A stretch of DNA of 36,758 nucleotides from Dialister sp. GTDB lineage: Bacteria > Bacillota > Negativicutes > Veillonellales > Dialisteraceae. The stretch covers positions 1 through 36,758 of the forward strand of contig JAIJLI010000005.1 in NCBI GenBank assembly GCA_022722495.1, read 5' to 3'. Both the position numbers and the translations under genes were made by a program. The stretch's first letter is position 1, and each line of letters starts with the position of its first letter. Below are positions 1 through 7,368 of the stretch, in pieces. The notes under the pieces were generated by a model. That model made no database searches and was not told where the DNA came from. It saw nothing but the letters and a program-made list of their open reading frames with translations.

Positions 1-3000
1 TTGTTGGCATACATCATGAAGTTTTCGAAGAGCAACTTGCTGCCTATGATACGGACAGGATCGTTGGCAAAACGCATCGTGATGCCATACGGCACACTGA
101 CGAGATAAGCCGAATCCAGATATACTTCGCCCTCTACATCCAACTGGCTCAAGGCTCCCTTCAAACTCAGTTTTCCTTCGCCATATCCCTTCAGACCCAT
201 AATCTGGTCAGGAACAAAACCGTTGACAAAATGCAGAGGCAACTTCTCCATACCCACTTCGGCATCGAGATAACCGTTTCCTTCCGACTTGTAAGTACCC
301 TTTACGGTAGCTACTTCTTCACCCTCATAATTGAGGGAACCATCTACATAATGAGAACCGTCGCTCTTTGGCATGTAAACGAATTCAGTACCGACATCTC
401 CCATCGGACACTTTTCGTAAACCATATTGTCGATGTTCAGATTAGAAGAAACCGAGAGTTCATCCTTGGTCTGGATAATATGGAAGTCGCCGTCAAGAAT
501 ACCCGAGATGTCAGGCGTATAAGGAATCACGCTGAGCACTTTATCCAGATTAAACTGGCTCATGCTCACCGTAAGATCCTGCAGCGCTTCTTCGTTTTCA
601 TCATTGCTGTATATACGGATACCCATACCGTTGGCTGCCTTCAGAATCAGATTGGCAGAAACACGGTCGTCATTGCCCAACATCAGATAGTTGTCATCGT
701 TGGCAGTAAACTTTTTGTACCCCAGGACAGGATGGGTATCGATGAGCGAAATCTTCACGCCGTTTTCCAGCAACAGCGCCTCCAGACCCACATTTACACC
801 CAATCTGTTTTTGGCATCATAGATGCGGGCATCGATATTGGAACCCTTCTCCTGCAGTTCGCCCTCTACCTGTGCCCGGAACACATACTGAGGATTATGC
901 TTGTTGTTCTGAACACGTGCTGCATAGCGGATGGTATCGCCCTCAGTCTTCACCAAGGCACGGATCGTATCCAACTGCATGCCACTCGCTACCAGTGAAT
1001 CGATGTTGAGATAACCATTGACACCTGTTACAGGCGACATGGTCATCTTCATATCCACCGTCTTGAAACCATAACCGCAGTAAGCGATGAAACGGGAAAT
1101 GAAATTGTCCTTTCCTGTGGTAAGATAAACATGACCGAAAGGGAGCTGACTGCGAATCTTCACCTGATCGATATGATGGTTCCTAAGCTGATGAGCCAAT
1201 TCTTTCTGCAATCCGGCAAAACGGCTCATCAACTGCTTATAGCCTCCGTGTACATCCATGTTGAGATGGAAGTCGCCGCAATCGATGACTGCGTGCGTAG
1301 TATCTCTGCGGGTAAAGACATCAGCGTCAACACCCACCGGACGGTAATTCTTTTTTGCCGTACGAACCGTAATATCACTCATCGAAACCATGATGTCATG
1401 ACTGTCCTTCAGGTCGGACCTGATATCCATGTGACCGCAGAGCGACAGGCGCATCGGTGCCTTCGTTACCTCTAACGAATAAAGATTCACATCGCGGACA
1501 TCTGCCACCAGGGTAGCCTCCAGTTTCTTGGAATTCGTAAGTGCATCAAGGCTGACGAGCCCCGTAAGATACTGGTTCTTGCTGTCGATATCGGCATGCA
1601 CCTTTCCGTTGGCAACGTGAGCCACTGCCAATACATGCTCCAGTTTGTATTTGCCATACTGAATCTGGTTTACCTGTGCCTTAGCCTGTAATCGGGTACG
1701 CGGAGAAAGAAAATCGGTTCCCACTCCCTTCGCCTGCAATGAGCCGGTGAAAGAATGCAAATCCTGTTTTGGCAGGAAATGCTTTGCCTGGATGTTGTGC
1801 GCCTGAATCTTAGCTTGATAAGCCAGACGGTTCATATCGATACTGCCGTCTTTCCGAGTCTTCGCATCTACCTTGGCATCTACCCTCATTCTGCCACGAC
1901 CTTCGGTAATGGCGAGTCGGGTAGCATATCTGGAGCCGTCTGCCTGAATGTTACCACGGATTCCGATACCGCTAGGCACACGTATCTCCTGCATCAGAGA
2001 AGGGTCAAGCATGGCGGTAATGAAATCCAGATGATAGGTACGGGCGTTCAGATCTACATTTGCCTTCAGACGGTTCATATCCGTCAGATTACCCAATTTT
2101 CCATCAGCACTCAGTTCGAAGGCTGTAGGCAGCGACAGTTTCAAGCCCGAGAAAGATGCCTGCTGCATATTTCCCTTGAACGATCCTTCTATCTTCATCG
2201 GATAGAATGGCCATTTCTTCTTCATGGCGTCTGGGAAGGCATCACCTGCAAAGAGGAACAGGTCTGAACGGCCCAAAGCTCCCTTCAGCTGTGCCATCAA
2301 CTTGCCAGGTTTCACCTCATCAACGGCATTCATATCCATATCCACCGTTGCCTGCAATTGGGAGTATGGGGTACGGAGACATATATCAGGCAACCGCAGT
2401 TTCACGGAATCCATCACGAATCTGCCATAGAGCTGGTCTACCTGCAAACCGCTTTTCTCCTTAAACTGAGCTTCACGAATCCTGACATCTATCTTTGAAT
2501 CGCAATAATAGAAAGAGTCTGCCTTCAAAGTCATGGCCGACAGGGCGATATGGTTAAAGTCCATACCCGATACCGGACGGATATAGTTCTGGTCATAGTT
2601 CACCTTGCCCTTCTTCCAGTCAAGATGACCTATCTGATAAAGTCCTTTATAAAGGTCGAGATAGGTAGTCTGCGCCACCGCATCTCCAAAATAAGCATTC
2701 ACCTGGAGGGTATCTCCAGGCATGTGTAATACGAAATCAGTGTTCTTCAGTTTCAGTTTTTCGATATTCACCTTCCAGAAATTGGTACTAGGCGTAGTAT
2801 CCGGCGGCACCGTATCGCTCAGTTCTACCGAGAGTCGGGCATCAGCCAACAGGGCATGATTCACCCTCACCTTCTCCTTACCGAGGTCAATGCCATGAGC
2901 CTTCAGGCGCAGATTACCTACATTGCCCTTGATTCTGGCTTCGTGAATAAAATTAGTGGTATTCACCTTCATCTGGGTGAAATTGAGTTCATCCACCATG

Positions 3001-3344
3001 ACTTGACTTTCGAAAAGAGGCAACAATTGTACGTCTACCACCATCTTCTGGATGTCGGCAACGGTATCTCTCTTATTTCTTAAAGCCAAGTTTGGGGAAT
3101 TCTTGAGTGAGTCGATTGGTTGAAGTACCTTTACGCCTTCCACTCCCAGTTTCAGAGGGAAGACGAGGCGTACTTGCTTTACCGAAATATCCATACCCGT
3201 CGACTCTGAGGCATAAGCAGCCACTTGCTTTACCGCCCAATTCTGAACAGGTGGCAGATAAAGCAGAATGGATAACAACAAGATGAGCACCAATGGAGTC
3301 AACACCGTGATTCCTGCCCATTTCGCATACCTCTTCATAAGCAT
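1..3344 (-). CDS. tamB: TamB/AsmA-like envelope protein, C-terminus outside window
   Basis: An uninterrupted minus-strand frame runs from the start codon to the window edge, about 1114 codons, with the C-terminus missing. The N-terminus has basic residues (MKRYAKW) and then one hydrophobic segment at about residues 9-30, as in inner-membrane-anchored AsmA/TamB proteins. The rest is a long, low-cysteine, beta-rich chain with many recurring patterns such as 'VDLNAR', 'LKGYGEGKLSLKG' and 'GNLTDMNRLKANVDL', typical of the beta-helical lipid-transport groove of this family. Known members bridge the inner and outer membranes and move phospholipids or assist outer-membrane assembly. The DUF490/TamB C-terminal domain would lie outside the window. 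The gene starts 11 bp after the pseudouridine synthase stop, so co-transcription is likely. ATG at 3344 is chosen; ATG at 3338, in frame, is equally possible because neither has a clear Shine-Dalgarno. Overlapping frames here are shadows. Confidence 0.8.
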   Translation of the reverse strand, partial: MLMKRYAKWAGITVLTPLVLILLLSILLYLPPVQNWAVKQVAAYASESTGMDISVKQVRLVFPLKLGVEGVKVLQPIDSLKNSPNLALRNKRDTVADIQKMVVDVQLLPLFESQVMVDELNFTQMKVNTTNFIHEARIKGNVGNLRLKAHGIDLGKEKVRVNHALLADARLSVELSDTVPPDTTPSTNFWKVNIEKLKLKNTDFVLHMPGDTLQVNAYFGDAVAQTTYLDLYKGLYQIGHLDWKKGKVNYDQNYIRPVSGMDFNHIALSAMTLKADSFYYCDSKIDVRIREAQFKEKSGLQVDQLYGRFVMDSVKLRLPDICLRTPYSQLQATVDMDMNAVDEVKPGKLMAQLKGALGRSDLFLFAGDAFPDAMKKKWPFYPMKIEGSFKGNMQQASFSGLKLSLPTAFELSADGKLGNLTDMNRLKANVDLNARTYHLDFITAMLDPSLMQEIRVPSGIGIRGNIQADGSRYATRLAITEGRGRMRVDAKVDAKTRKDGSIDMNRLAYQAKIQAHNIQAKHFLPKQDLHSFTGSLQAKGVGTDFLSPRTRLQAKAQVNQIQYGKYKLEHVLAVAHVANGKVHADIDSKNQYLTGLVSLDALTNSKKLEATLVADVRDVNLYSLEVTKAPMRLSLCGHMDIRSDLKDSHDIMVSMSDITVRTAKKNYRPVGVDADVFTRRDTTHAVIDCGDFHLNMDVHGGYKQLMSRFAGLQKELAHQLRNHHIDQVKIRSQLPFGHVYLTTGKDNFISRFIAYCGYGFKTVDMKMTMSPVTGVNGYLNIDSLVASGMQLDTIRALVKTEGDTIRYAARVQNNKHNPQYVFRAQVEGELQEKGSNIDARIYDAKNRLGVNVGLEALLLENGVKISLIDTHPVLGYKKFTANDDNYLMLGNDDRVSANLILKAANGMGIRIYSNDENEEALQDLTVSMSQFNLDKVLSVIPYTPDISGILDGDFHIIQTKDELSVSSNLNIDNMVYEKCPMGDVGTEFVYMPKSDGSHYVDGSLNYEGEEVATVKGTYKSEGNGYLDAEVGMEKLPLHFVNGFVPDQIMGLKGYGEGKLSLKGALSQLDVEGEVYLDSAYLVSVPYGITMRFANDPVRIIGSKLLFENFMMYAN

Positions 3345-3355
3345 GGATTTTTGAG

Positions 3356-4024
3356 TTAGGGTGCAATAGCCCGCCAAAGATTATCATCCGGCAGCGGAGC
3401 CTCTGCTACTATTGTTTCTTTAGACACAGGATGAACAAATTCTACTCTGTGTGAAAGGAGAGAAATACTGCCATCTGCATTGCTACGTGGAGAACCGTAT
3501 TTCAGATCTCCCTTGATAGGACATCCCATCTTGGCAAGCTGGCATCTTATCTGATGATGACGACCCGTCATCAAATTCACCTCCAGAAGTGTATAATGGT
3601 CTGTATGACCTATCACCTTATACTTCAATATCGCTTTCTTCGAGTTTTTCACCTCATGGTCGTAAGCATAGCTCTTATTCTGCTTTTCATTTCTTACTAT
3701 CCAATGGGTGAGCGTAGCCTCAGGTTCCTTTGGCATGTTCTTCACGATTGCCCAATAGGTTTTGTGAACTTCGCCATCCCGGAACATATTGTTCAGACGG
3801 CTCAATGCCTTAGAAGTCTTGGCAAATACGACCAAACCCGAAACAGGACGGTCAAGGCGATGCACCACACCGAGAAATACATTTCCCGGCTTGTGATACT
3901 TCTCCTTGATGTACTGTTTCACAGTCTCCGAGAGAGGTTCGTCGCCGGTCTTGTCGCCCTGCACAATTTCGCCACTTCTCTTAGAGACTATGATTATATG
4001 GTTGTCTTCGTAAACTACCTGCAT
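3356..4024 (-). CDS. RluA-family RNA pseudouridine synthase
   Basis: This 222-aa protein isomerises specific uridines in rRNA or tRNA to pseudouridine in the cytoplasm. The diagnostic RluA motif HRLDRPVSGLVVFAKT is present at about residues 55-70, with the catalytic Asp in HRLDR. The N-terminal 'VVYEDNHIIIVSKRSG' and the 'GRHHQIRCQLAKMGCPIKGDLKYG' region (split here only for description) are also family hallmarks. It has no S4 RNA-binding domain, so it is the short catalytic-domain form; the exact target base cannot be read from sequence. It lies 29 bp downstream of fabG and 11 bp upstream of the TamB-like gene, all leftward, consistent with one operon. Intact, with no odd features. Confidence 0.9.
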   Translation of the reverse strand: MQVVYEDNHIIIVSKRSGEIVQGDKTGDEPLSETVKQYIKEKYHKPGNVFLGVVHRLDRPVSGLVVFAKTSKALSRLNNMFRDGEVHKTYWAIVKNMPKEPEATLTHWIVRNEKQNKSYAYDHEVKNSKKAILKYKVIGHTDHYTLLEVNLMTGRHHQIRCQLAKMGCPIKGDLKYGSPRSNADGSISLLSHRVEFVHPVSKETIVAEAPLPDDNLWRAIAP

Positions 4025-4053
4025 GTTTTATCAATAAAACGATTGCCGAGAGA

Positions 4054-4812
4054 TTACATGTTCATACCACCGTCGATCTGAATAACCTGACCGCTAACAT
4101 AGCTAGACAAGTCGGACGCGAGGAAGAGGCAAACATTTGCGATATCCTCAGTCTGACCACCACGACGCAATGGAATCTTCTTCATCCAGTCCTTGCGGAT
4201 TTCCTCAGGCAACTGTGCAGTCATTGCAGTCTCGATGAAACCAGGAGCTACAGCATTGGCACGTACGCCCTTAGGACCCAACTCCTGAGCGATAGACTTA
4301 GCCAAAGCAATCATACCAGCCTTAGAAGCTGCATAGTTGCACTGACCTGCATTACCATGAACACCTACAACAGAAGCCATGTTGATGATAGAACCACCAC
4401 GCTGACGAAGCATGATTGGAGAGCAAGCATGAATGAAGTTGAAGGCTGACTTCAAGTTTACATTCAAAACAGCATCCCACTGAGCCTCGCTCATACGGAG
4501 CATCAAACCGTCCTTGGTGATACCTGCATTGTTAACCAGAATATCGATAGAACCGAAGTCCTCATGAATCTGCTTAACAGCCTTCTGTGTCTCCTCGAAA
4601 TCTGCTGCATTACCAGCATAAGCACGACAGGTTACACCAAGAGCCTCAATCTCCTTACGAGTAGCTTCCAAACCGGCAGCCATATCGTCGTTGAGTACGA
4701 GGTCTGTAAATGCGATGTTAGCGCCCTCAGAGGCGAACTTCATAGCGACAGCCTTACCGATGCCGCGAGCAGCACCTGTTACAAGGGCTGTTTTACCACT
4801 TAATAATCCCAT
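4054..4812 (-). CDS. fabG: 3-oxoacyl-[acyl-carrier-protein] reductase
   Basis: This 252-aa classical short-chain dehydrogenase is expected to reduce 3-oxoacyl-ACP to 3-hydroxyacyl-ACP with NADPH in type II fatty acid synthesis in the cytoplasm. Visible motifs are the N-terminal Rossmann glycine motif TGAARGIG (about residues 12-19), NNAG (about 92-95), the catalytic Ser in 'NMASVVG', and YAASK with catalytic Tyr and Lys (about 161-165). It ends 'VSGQVIQIDGGMNM', the standard FabG terminus. Length matches the family. It follows tetR after 54 bp in the same direction, so the TetR protein may control it. A related SDR acting on another substrate cannot be excluded, but the whole-length pattern favours FabG. 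Confidence 0.9.
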   Translation of the reverse strand: MGLLSGKTALVTGAARGIGKAVAMKFASEGANIAFTDLVLNDDMAAGLEATRKEIEALGVTCRAYAGNAADFEETQKAVKQIHEDFGSIDILVNNAGITKDGLMLRMSEAQWDAVLNVNLKSAFNFIHACSPIMLRQRGGSIINMASVVGVHGNAGQCNYAASKAGMIALAKSIAQELGPKGVRANAVAPGFIETAMTAQLPEEIRKDWMKKIPLRRGGQTEDIANVCLFLASDLSSYVSGQVIQIDGGMNM

Positions 4813-4866
4813 TTCTTTCTTATTTAATTAATTATCAATTAGTTACGTGTTTACTATATTCTTTTA

Positions 4867-5463
4867 TTATAGTTTCAAGCCCGACTTTCCCAAGGCACCA
4901 TAAACCACCTTGGCAACCAGAGGTTTGCTCGACTCCACATTCATGCCATGACCCAGACGTCCATAGATAAACGGAACCTCGAGACCTTTGATGCAATAGT
5001 GAGTAATATCGGCCACCAGATCGATGTTATCAATATCAAACTCACCATCTTCTCTTCCTTCGGCATAAATTCTTCTGAGAATCTCTATTTCGTCTTCATC
5101 GAAGTTCTTTCTCGCTTTCTCAACCATCCAGATGTTTCGGAAGAACTCAGCACGGAGGTTACCGTTTCTTACAACCGTTTCCTTGATCATACTGAGGTGA
5201 GTATAGATAAGCTCGATGATTTTATCCTGTGGACGCATCTTGCAATTAGCAACCTCGTCCAACTTGTCCGAAAGACGCTCCAACTCTGATTCTATCACCG
5301 CGTAATAGACATCCTCCTTCCTACTGAAATAAGTATAAAGCGTACGTCTTCCCTTACCAGAAGCTACAGCAATATCATTCATTGTAGTATTTGCTATACC
5401 ATTCTTGGCAAAGAGTTGTCGTGCGACATCTACCAGTTTTTGTCTTGTTTTGGATACTGACAT
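4867..5463 (-). CDS. TetR/AcrR-family transcriptional regulator
   Basis: This 198-aa protein has a TetR-type DNA-binding N-terminus: 'RQKLVDVARQLFAKNGIANTT' spans helix 1, followed by 'MNDIAVASGKGRRTLYTYFSRKEDVYYAV', where 'GRRTLYTYF' is the recognition helix pattern. The C-terminal part is an all-helical ligand-binding domain with no recognisable subclass. Its promoter holds a perfect 16-bp palindrome between -33 and -7, which suggests autoregulation. It heads a leftward cluster with fabG, so control of fatty acid synthesis genes is a reasonable inference, not shown. This appears to be the last clear host gene before the phage region. Confidence 0.88.
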   Translation of the reverse strand: MSVSKTRQKLVDVARQLFAKNGIANTTMNDIAVASGKGRRTLYTYFSRKEDVYYAVIESELERLSDKLDEVANCKMRPQDKIIELIYTHLSMIKETVVRNGNLRAEFFRNIWMVEKARKNFDEDEIEILRRIYAEGREDGEFDIDNIDLVADITHYCIKGLEVPFIYGRLGHGMNVESSKPLVAKVVYGALGKSGLKL

Positions 5464-5511
5464 ATTGAAGCCCTTCCTTTTTTATTAATTGCACATAAAA
5501 ATATTATTGTG

Positions 5512-5543
5512 CAAAAGTAGCACTTTAATTCGAATTAAACAAA
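5512..5543 (-). promoter_or_regulatory. tetR promoter with embedded palindromic operator
   Basis: On the minus strand a -33 TTTG (5540-5543) and a -7 TACTTTTG (5512-5519) are separated by 20 bp, matching the Bacteroidota consensus. The spacer contains the perfect palindrome TTTAATTCGAATTAAA (5524-5539), well placed for the TetR protein to block polymerase. A second inverted pair, TTGCACA (5489-5495) and TGTGCAA (5508-5514), flanks the expected transcription start. Confidence 0.7.
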
Positions 5544-5573
5544 TATTTAATGTTAAATTAATAAATTAGGGCA

Positions 5574-5619
5574 TAAAAAAAAATCGGATAAGATGTTGTT
5601 GACTAACATCTTACCCGAT
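5574..5619 (-). terminator. Intrinsic terminator, leftward, possibly attenuator
   Basis: Arms 5583-5597 and 5605-5619 form a 15-bp stem with one mismatch and a 7-nt loop. On the minus strand this is followed by a run of U from the A tract at 5574-5583. It would end transcription coming from the phage repressor. The sequence cggataagat in its distal arm (5585-5594) recurs at 5661-5670, so the middle arm could pair with either copy. Confidence 0.75.
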
Positions 5620-5779
5620 CATTGTTGCGGCGGCAGGACTGATGACAAGCCTACTACCGCCGGATAAGATTTTAGATGCCCAATATCATAACCAACACAT
5701 TAATAATATGATATACCTTATTATATATAGGGGAGAAAAGAACTAAAAAAAATCAGTAAGCACTAATTTTCGTTTGAAT

Positions 5780-6157
5780 TTAGTCCTTTTTATCCTTACT
5801 TTCGAGAAGTTTTATATAATTCTCCAATGTATTGATGCGTTTATCCTTTTCCTGGATTAACTCTTTGAGATACTGGGTCTCCATTTTACTATTGTTAATC
5901 CTAACATTCGAGAGAACATTATTAGAACCAATGACTTCTCCCGTCTTTTTCGTGGCCCACTCGGGAGTGGTAAAGAAGTCATCCATCGAGCACTTGAGTA
6001 CATCACGCATACGCTCAAGGGTATTGCAAGTGACACTCGTTGCCGTTTCAACATGATACAAGCCAGTTGATTTTCCCTGAAAAACCTGTTCTTCGAACTG
6101 TTTCTTGGTTAAACCAGCTTCTGCTATTAACTTTCTGAGTACCTGACCGTTATACAT
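5780..6157 (-). CDS. Xre-like phage repressor candidate with coiled-coil tail
   Basis: This 125-aa protein has an N-terminal helix-turn-helix-like region (about residues 5-60, 'VLRKLIAEAGLTKKQFEEQV' then 'NTLERMRDVLKCSMDDFF'), which is the Cro/CI-type pattern ending in the usual 'LxxLxCSxDDFF' shape. Residues about 90-125 ('LKELIQEKDKRINTLENYIKLLES') look like a short coiled coil for dimerisation. It is transcribed away from the early operon and lies beside two copies of an inverted-repeat operator, as a lysogeny repressor would. It lacks the peptidase domain of LexA/CI-type repressors, so induction by RecA self-cleavage is not expected. The role as master repressor is inference from position. 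Confidence 0.7.
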   Translation of the reverse strand: MYNGQVLRKLIAEAGLTKKQFEEQVFQGKSTGLYHVETATSVTCNTLERMRDVLKCSMDDFFTTPEWATKKTGEVIGSNNVLSNVRINNSKMETQYLKELIQEKDKRINTLENYIKLLESKDKKD

Positions 6158-6185
6158 AACAACACAATTTAATTAATAATATTTA

Positions 6186-6223
6186 ACTAATATCTATTAG
6201 TATTTTTACTAAAAGATATTAGT
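6186..6223. promoter_or_regulatory. Paired operators O1 and O2
   Basis: Two inverted repeats of form ACTAA-N6-TTAGT lie 22 bp apart: ACTAATATCTATTAGT (6186-6201) and ACTAAAAGATATTAGT (6208-6223). Together they also form one larger symmetric element centred at 6204.5. The right half of O2 (TTAG, 6219-6222) sits 20 bp before the -7 box at 6243, exactly where a -33 box belongs, so a bound repressor would block the early promoter. Confidence 0.75.
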
Positions 6224-6242
6224 GTTTTCTAATTTTTATTCG

Positions 6243-6250
6243 TAACTTTG
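6243..6250 (+). promoter_or_regulatory. Early promoter -7 box, with a facing box on the other strand
   Basis: TAACTTTG at 6243-6250 matches the Bacteroidota -7 consensus and precedes the first early gene by 28 bp. Its mirror, CAAAGTTA at 6254-6261, gives the same box on the minus strand, so the two boxes form the inverted repeat TAACTTTGcaaCAAAGTTA. The minus copy could serve the repressor gene but lacks a good -33. Confidence 0.65.
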
Positions 6251-6278
6251 CAACAAAGTTAATAATAATATTTGAAAT

Positions 6279-6497
6279 ATGAAAGAAAATATGCAAAAAA
6301 GTGATGAAAAAAATTCATTGCGCGACTGGTACAACGAGATTCCTCGTAACAAGCGCAACAAGTTCATTTTGGCTCTGCAGCTGAAATTCGGCATGTCGGC
6401 ATCAGGCATCTACGACAAGATCAAGAAGAACAACTGGTTGCCATACCAGCGTGAGATGGTAGAAGAGGTTATCAACGAGGGTAAATGGGAGAAGTAA
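6279..6497 (+). CDS. Small early phage protein
   Basis: This is the first gene of the early operon, 72 aa, highly charged (many Lys, Asn and Glu). The central stretch 'NKRNKFILALQLKFGMSASGIYDKIKKNNW' looks like two or three helices with a turn, so a small DNA-binding protein such as a Cro analogue is possible. No family is recognised with certainty. It starts 28 bp after the early -7 box and its stop is directly followed by the next ATG, so translation is probably coupled. Placed opposite the repressor, it would be under the O1/O2 operators. Confidence 0.65.
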   Translation: MKENMQKSDEKNSLRDWYNEIPRNKRNKFILALQLKFGMSASGIYDKIKKNNWLPYQREMVEEVINEGKWEK

Positions 6498-6704
6498 ATG
6501 GGAAAGATGACTATCAAGTGCAACAGCGAACAGCTGAAGTACATCCAGAAGGACTTCGAGGACGCTAGCGTTCCGGTCGATGTGTCGTACGGACCTTTCC
6601 ATAAAGGCAAATCTGAGGTTAATCTTTTCTACGATGACGCTGAAGACGGAATTGTAGAAGGAATTGTTAAATATAGAATGAGAAACAATGAAAAGAAAGG
6701 TTAA
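6498..6704 (+). CDS. Small early phage protein, unknown function
   Basis: This 68-aa protein ('MGKMTIKCNSEQLKYIQKDF...') is not recognised. It is acidic in its second half and predicted to be mixed alpha-beta, with no membrane segment. It begins at the base after the preceding stop codon and ends shortly before the next gene, so it is clearly part of the early operon. Its position between the promoter and the replication gene suggests an accessory regulatory or host-takeover role, but nothing in the sequence proves this. Confidence 0.55.
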   Translation: MGKMTIKCNSEQLKYIQKDFEDASVPVDVSYGPFHKGKSEVNLFYDDAEDGIVEGIVKYRMRNNEKKG

Positions 6705-6708
6705 AACT

Positions 6709-6993
6709 ATGTCTATAGAGGATGCCATCAAGGAAAAATTCCCTGATGCTACTATATATGAAGTTAGAAACGACCGTTTTGGCAAATGTATATTAGGTGT
6801 AGTTCCCACCAAAGATGGGAAAGATCATATTGTCGAATGGGATAAAACCGGGAATGCTTCCGAATGTGAGGTAGGCGGTAGAGACTTCCGGGAAATCAGA
6901 TGGAACGAAGAGGAGCAGCGACCAGAATACATCCACACCAAGCTACTTCTCCACGACGATAGATTTAACGTACAAGTAGATGCCTCCAAGTAA
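6709..6993 (+). CDS. Small early phage protein, unknown function
   Basis: The protein is 94 aa from ATG 6709 ('MSIEDAIKEKFPDATIYEV...'); an in-frame ATG at 6688 would add seven basic residues and overlap the previous gene by 17 bp. The inner start is preferred because the purine-rich GAAAGG at 6695-6700 lies at good ribosome-binding distance. The sequence is polar, looks globular, and has no motif I can name. Its end overlaps the next, cysteine-rich small gene by 14 bp, which supports a compact early operon. Confidence 0.55.
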   Translation: MSIEDAIKEKFPDATIYEVRNDRFGKCILGVVPTKDGKDHIVEWDKTGNASECEVGGRDFREIRWNEEEQRPEYIHTKLLLHDDRFNVQVDASK

Positions 6994-7147
6994 ATGTCTA
7001 AGCTGCCCAATAGGGGTGAACTGTATCAACGGAAGATACTGCCCCCTATTTCGCAGATATATAGAGCATAGCTCTGAACCACTCGGATGTACACCTGAAA
7101 AAATAAACGAATATGAAAGCAATAATGACACTGGAATCAGGGTATAA
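6980..7147 (+). CDS. Cysteine-rich mini-protein, likely zinc-binding
   Basis: This 55-aa reading frame (ATG 6980, TAA 7145-7147) is easily missed because it is short and overlaps both neighbours (14 bp upstream, 35 bp downstream). Cysteines fall at residues 6, 9, 15, 21 and 37, starting with CLSC and followed by 'NCINGRYCP', a spacing that could bind zinc or form a small metal-stabilised fold. It is otherwise charged and ends 'NNDTGIRV'. Coding is supported by operon-style overlaps and non-random composition; the function is unknown. The competing frame from ATG 6994 stops after 25 codons and is less convincing. Confidence 0.5.
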   Translation: MPPSKCLSCPIGVNCINGRYCPLFRRYIEHSSEPLGCTPEKINEYESNNDTGIRV

Positions 7148-7292
7148 GGCTATCATAGATTTCCTTACCCCCCCACTACGTAAAAGATTCGAGACACAAG
7201 CGGAATTCGAAAGCCGCATTCTCTCAGAAATCAACCTATCTCAGCCAAATGCTGTCAACAAAGCCGTAAAGCTACATATCCTAAGGCATTAA
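7113..7292 (+). CDS. Small early phage protein, unknown function
   Basis: This 59-aa frame (ATG 7113, TAA 7290-7292) begins inside the cysteine-rich gene, overlapping it by 35 bp. The sequence starts 'MKAIMTLESGYKAIIDFLTP' and continues with basic, helical segments ('LRKRFETQAEFESRILSEI'). It looks soluble and globular. I do not recognise a family. It is the last small gene before the hairpin and promoter that precede the primase-helicase. Confidence 0.45.
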   Translation: MKAIMTLESGYKAIIDFLTPPLRKRFETQAEFESRILSEINLSQPNAVNKAVKLHILRH

Positions 7293-7311
7293 GGCTATCG
7301 GCAGCAAGTAT

Positions 7312-7354
7312 TTTGTTTTGAGCCTGCAAACATTTATCTTTGCAGGCAGTTTTT
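7312..7354 (+). promoter_or_regulatory. Hairpin overlapping a promoter before the primase gene
   Basis: A perfect 9-bp inverted repeat (GCCTGCAAA 7322-7330, TTTGCAGGC 7339-7347) with an 8-nt loop is followed by TTTTT (7350-7354), the form of an intrinsic terminator. The same bases contain a promoter: -33 TTTG (7312-7315), 19 bp, then -7 TATCTTTG (7335-7342). The site could stop early transcripts and restart transcription for the replication gene. Confidence 0.6.
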
Positions 7355-7368
7355 AAAGGAAAAGAAAT

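Larger units (their letters stand above)
5464..5779. other. Intergenic junction between host tetR and phage repressor
   Basis: This 316-bp gap holds the tetR promoter and operator, the leftward terminator, a second hairpin (5629-5633 with 5657-5661, GGCGG/CCGCC) and an AT-rich stretch. The left prophage boundary probably falls in its right half. No attachment core can be identified because the right end is not in the window. Confidence 0.5.

Noticed and set aside
231..3083. Several plus-strand frames of 75-255 codons
   Set aside because: They lie opposite the continuous TamB-like frame and have compositions typical of antisense shadows.
3073..3387. Minus-strand frame of 104 codons at the 5' end of the TamB-like gene
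   Set aside because: It is out of frame with the long TamB reading frame, which covers the same bases with a proper membrane anchor.
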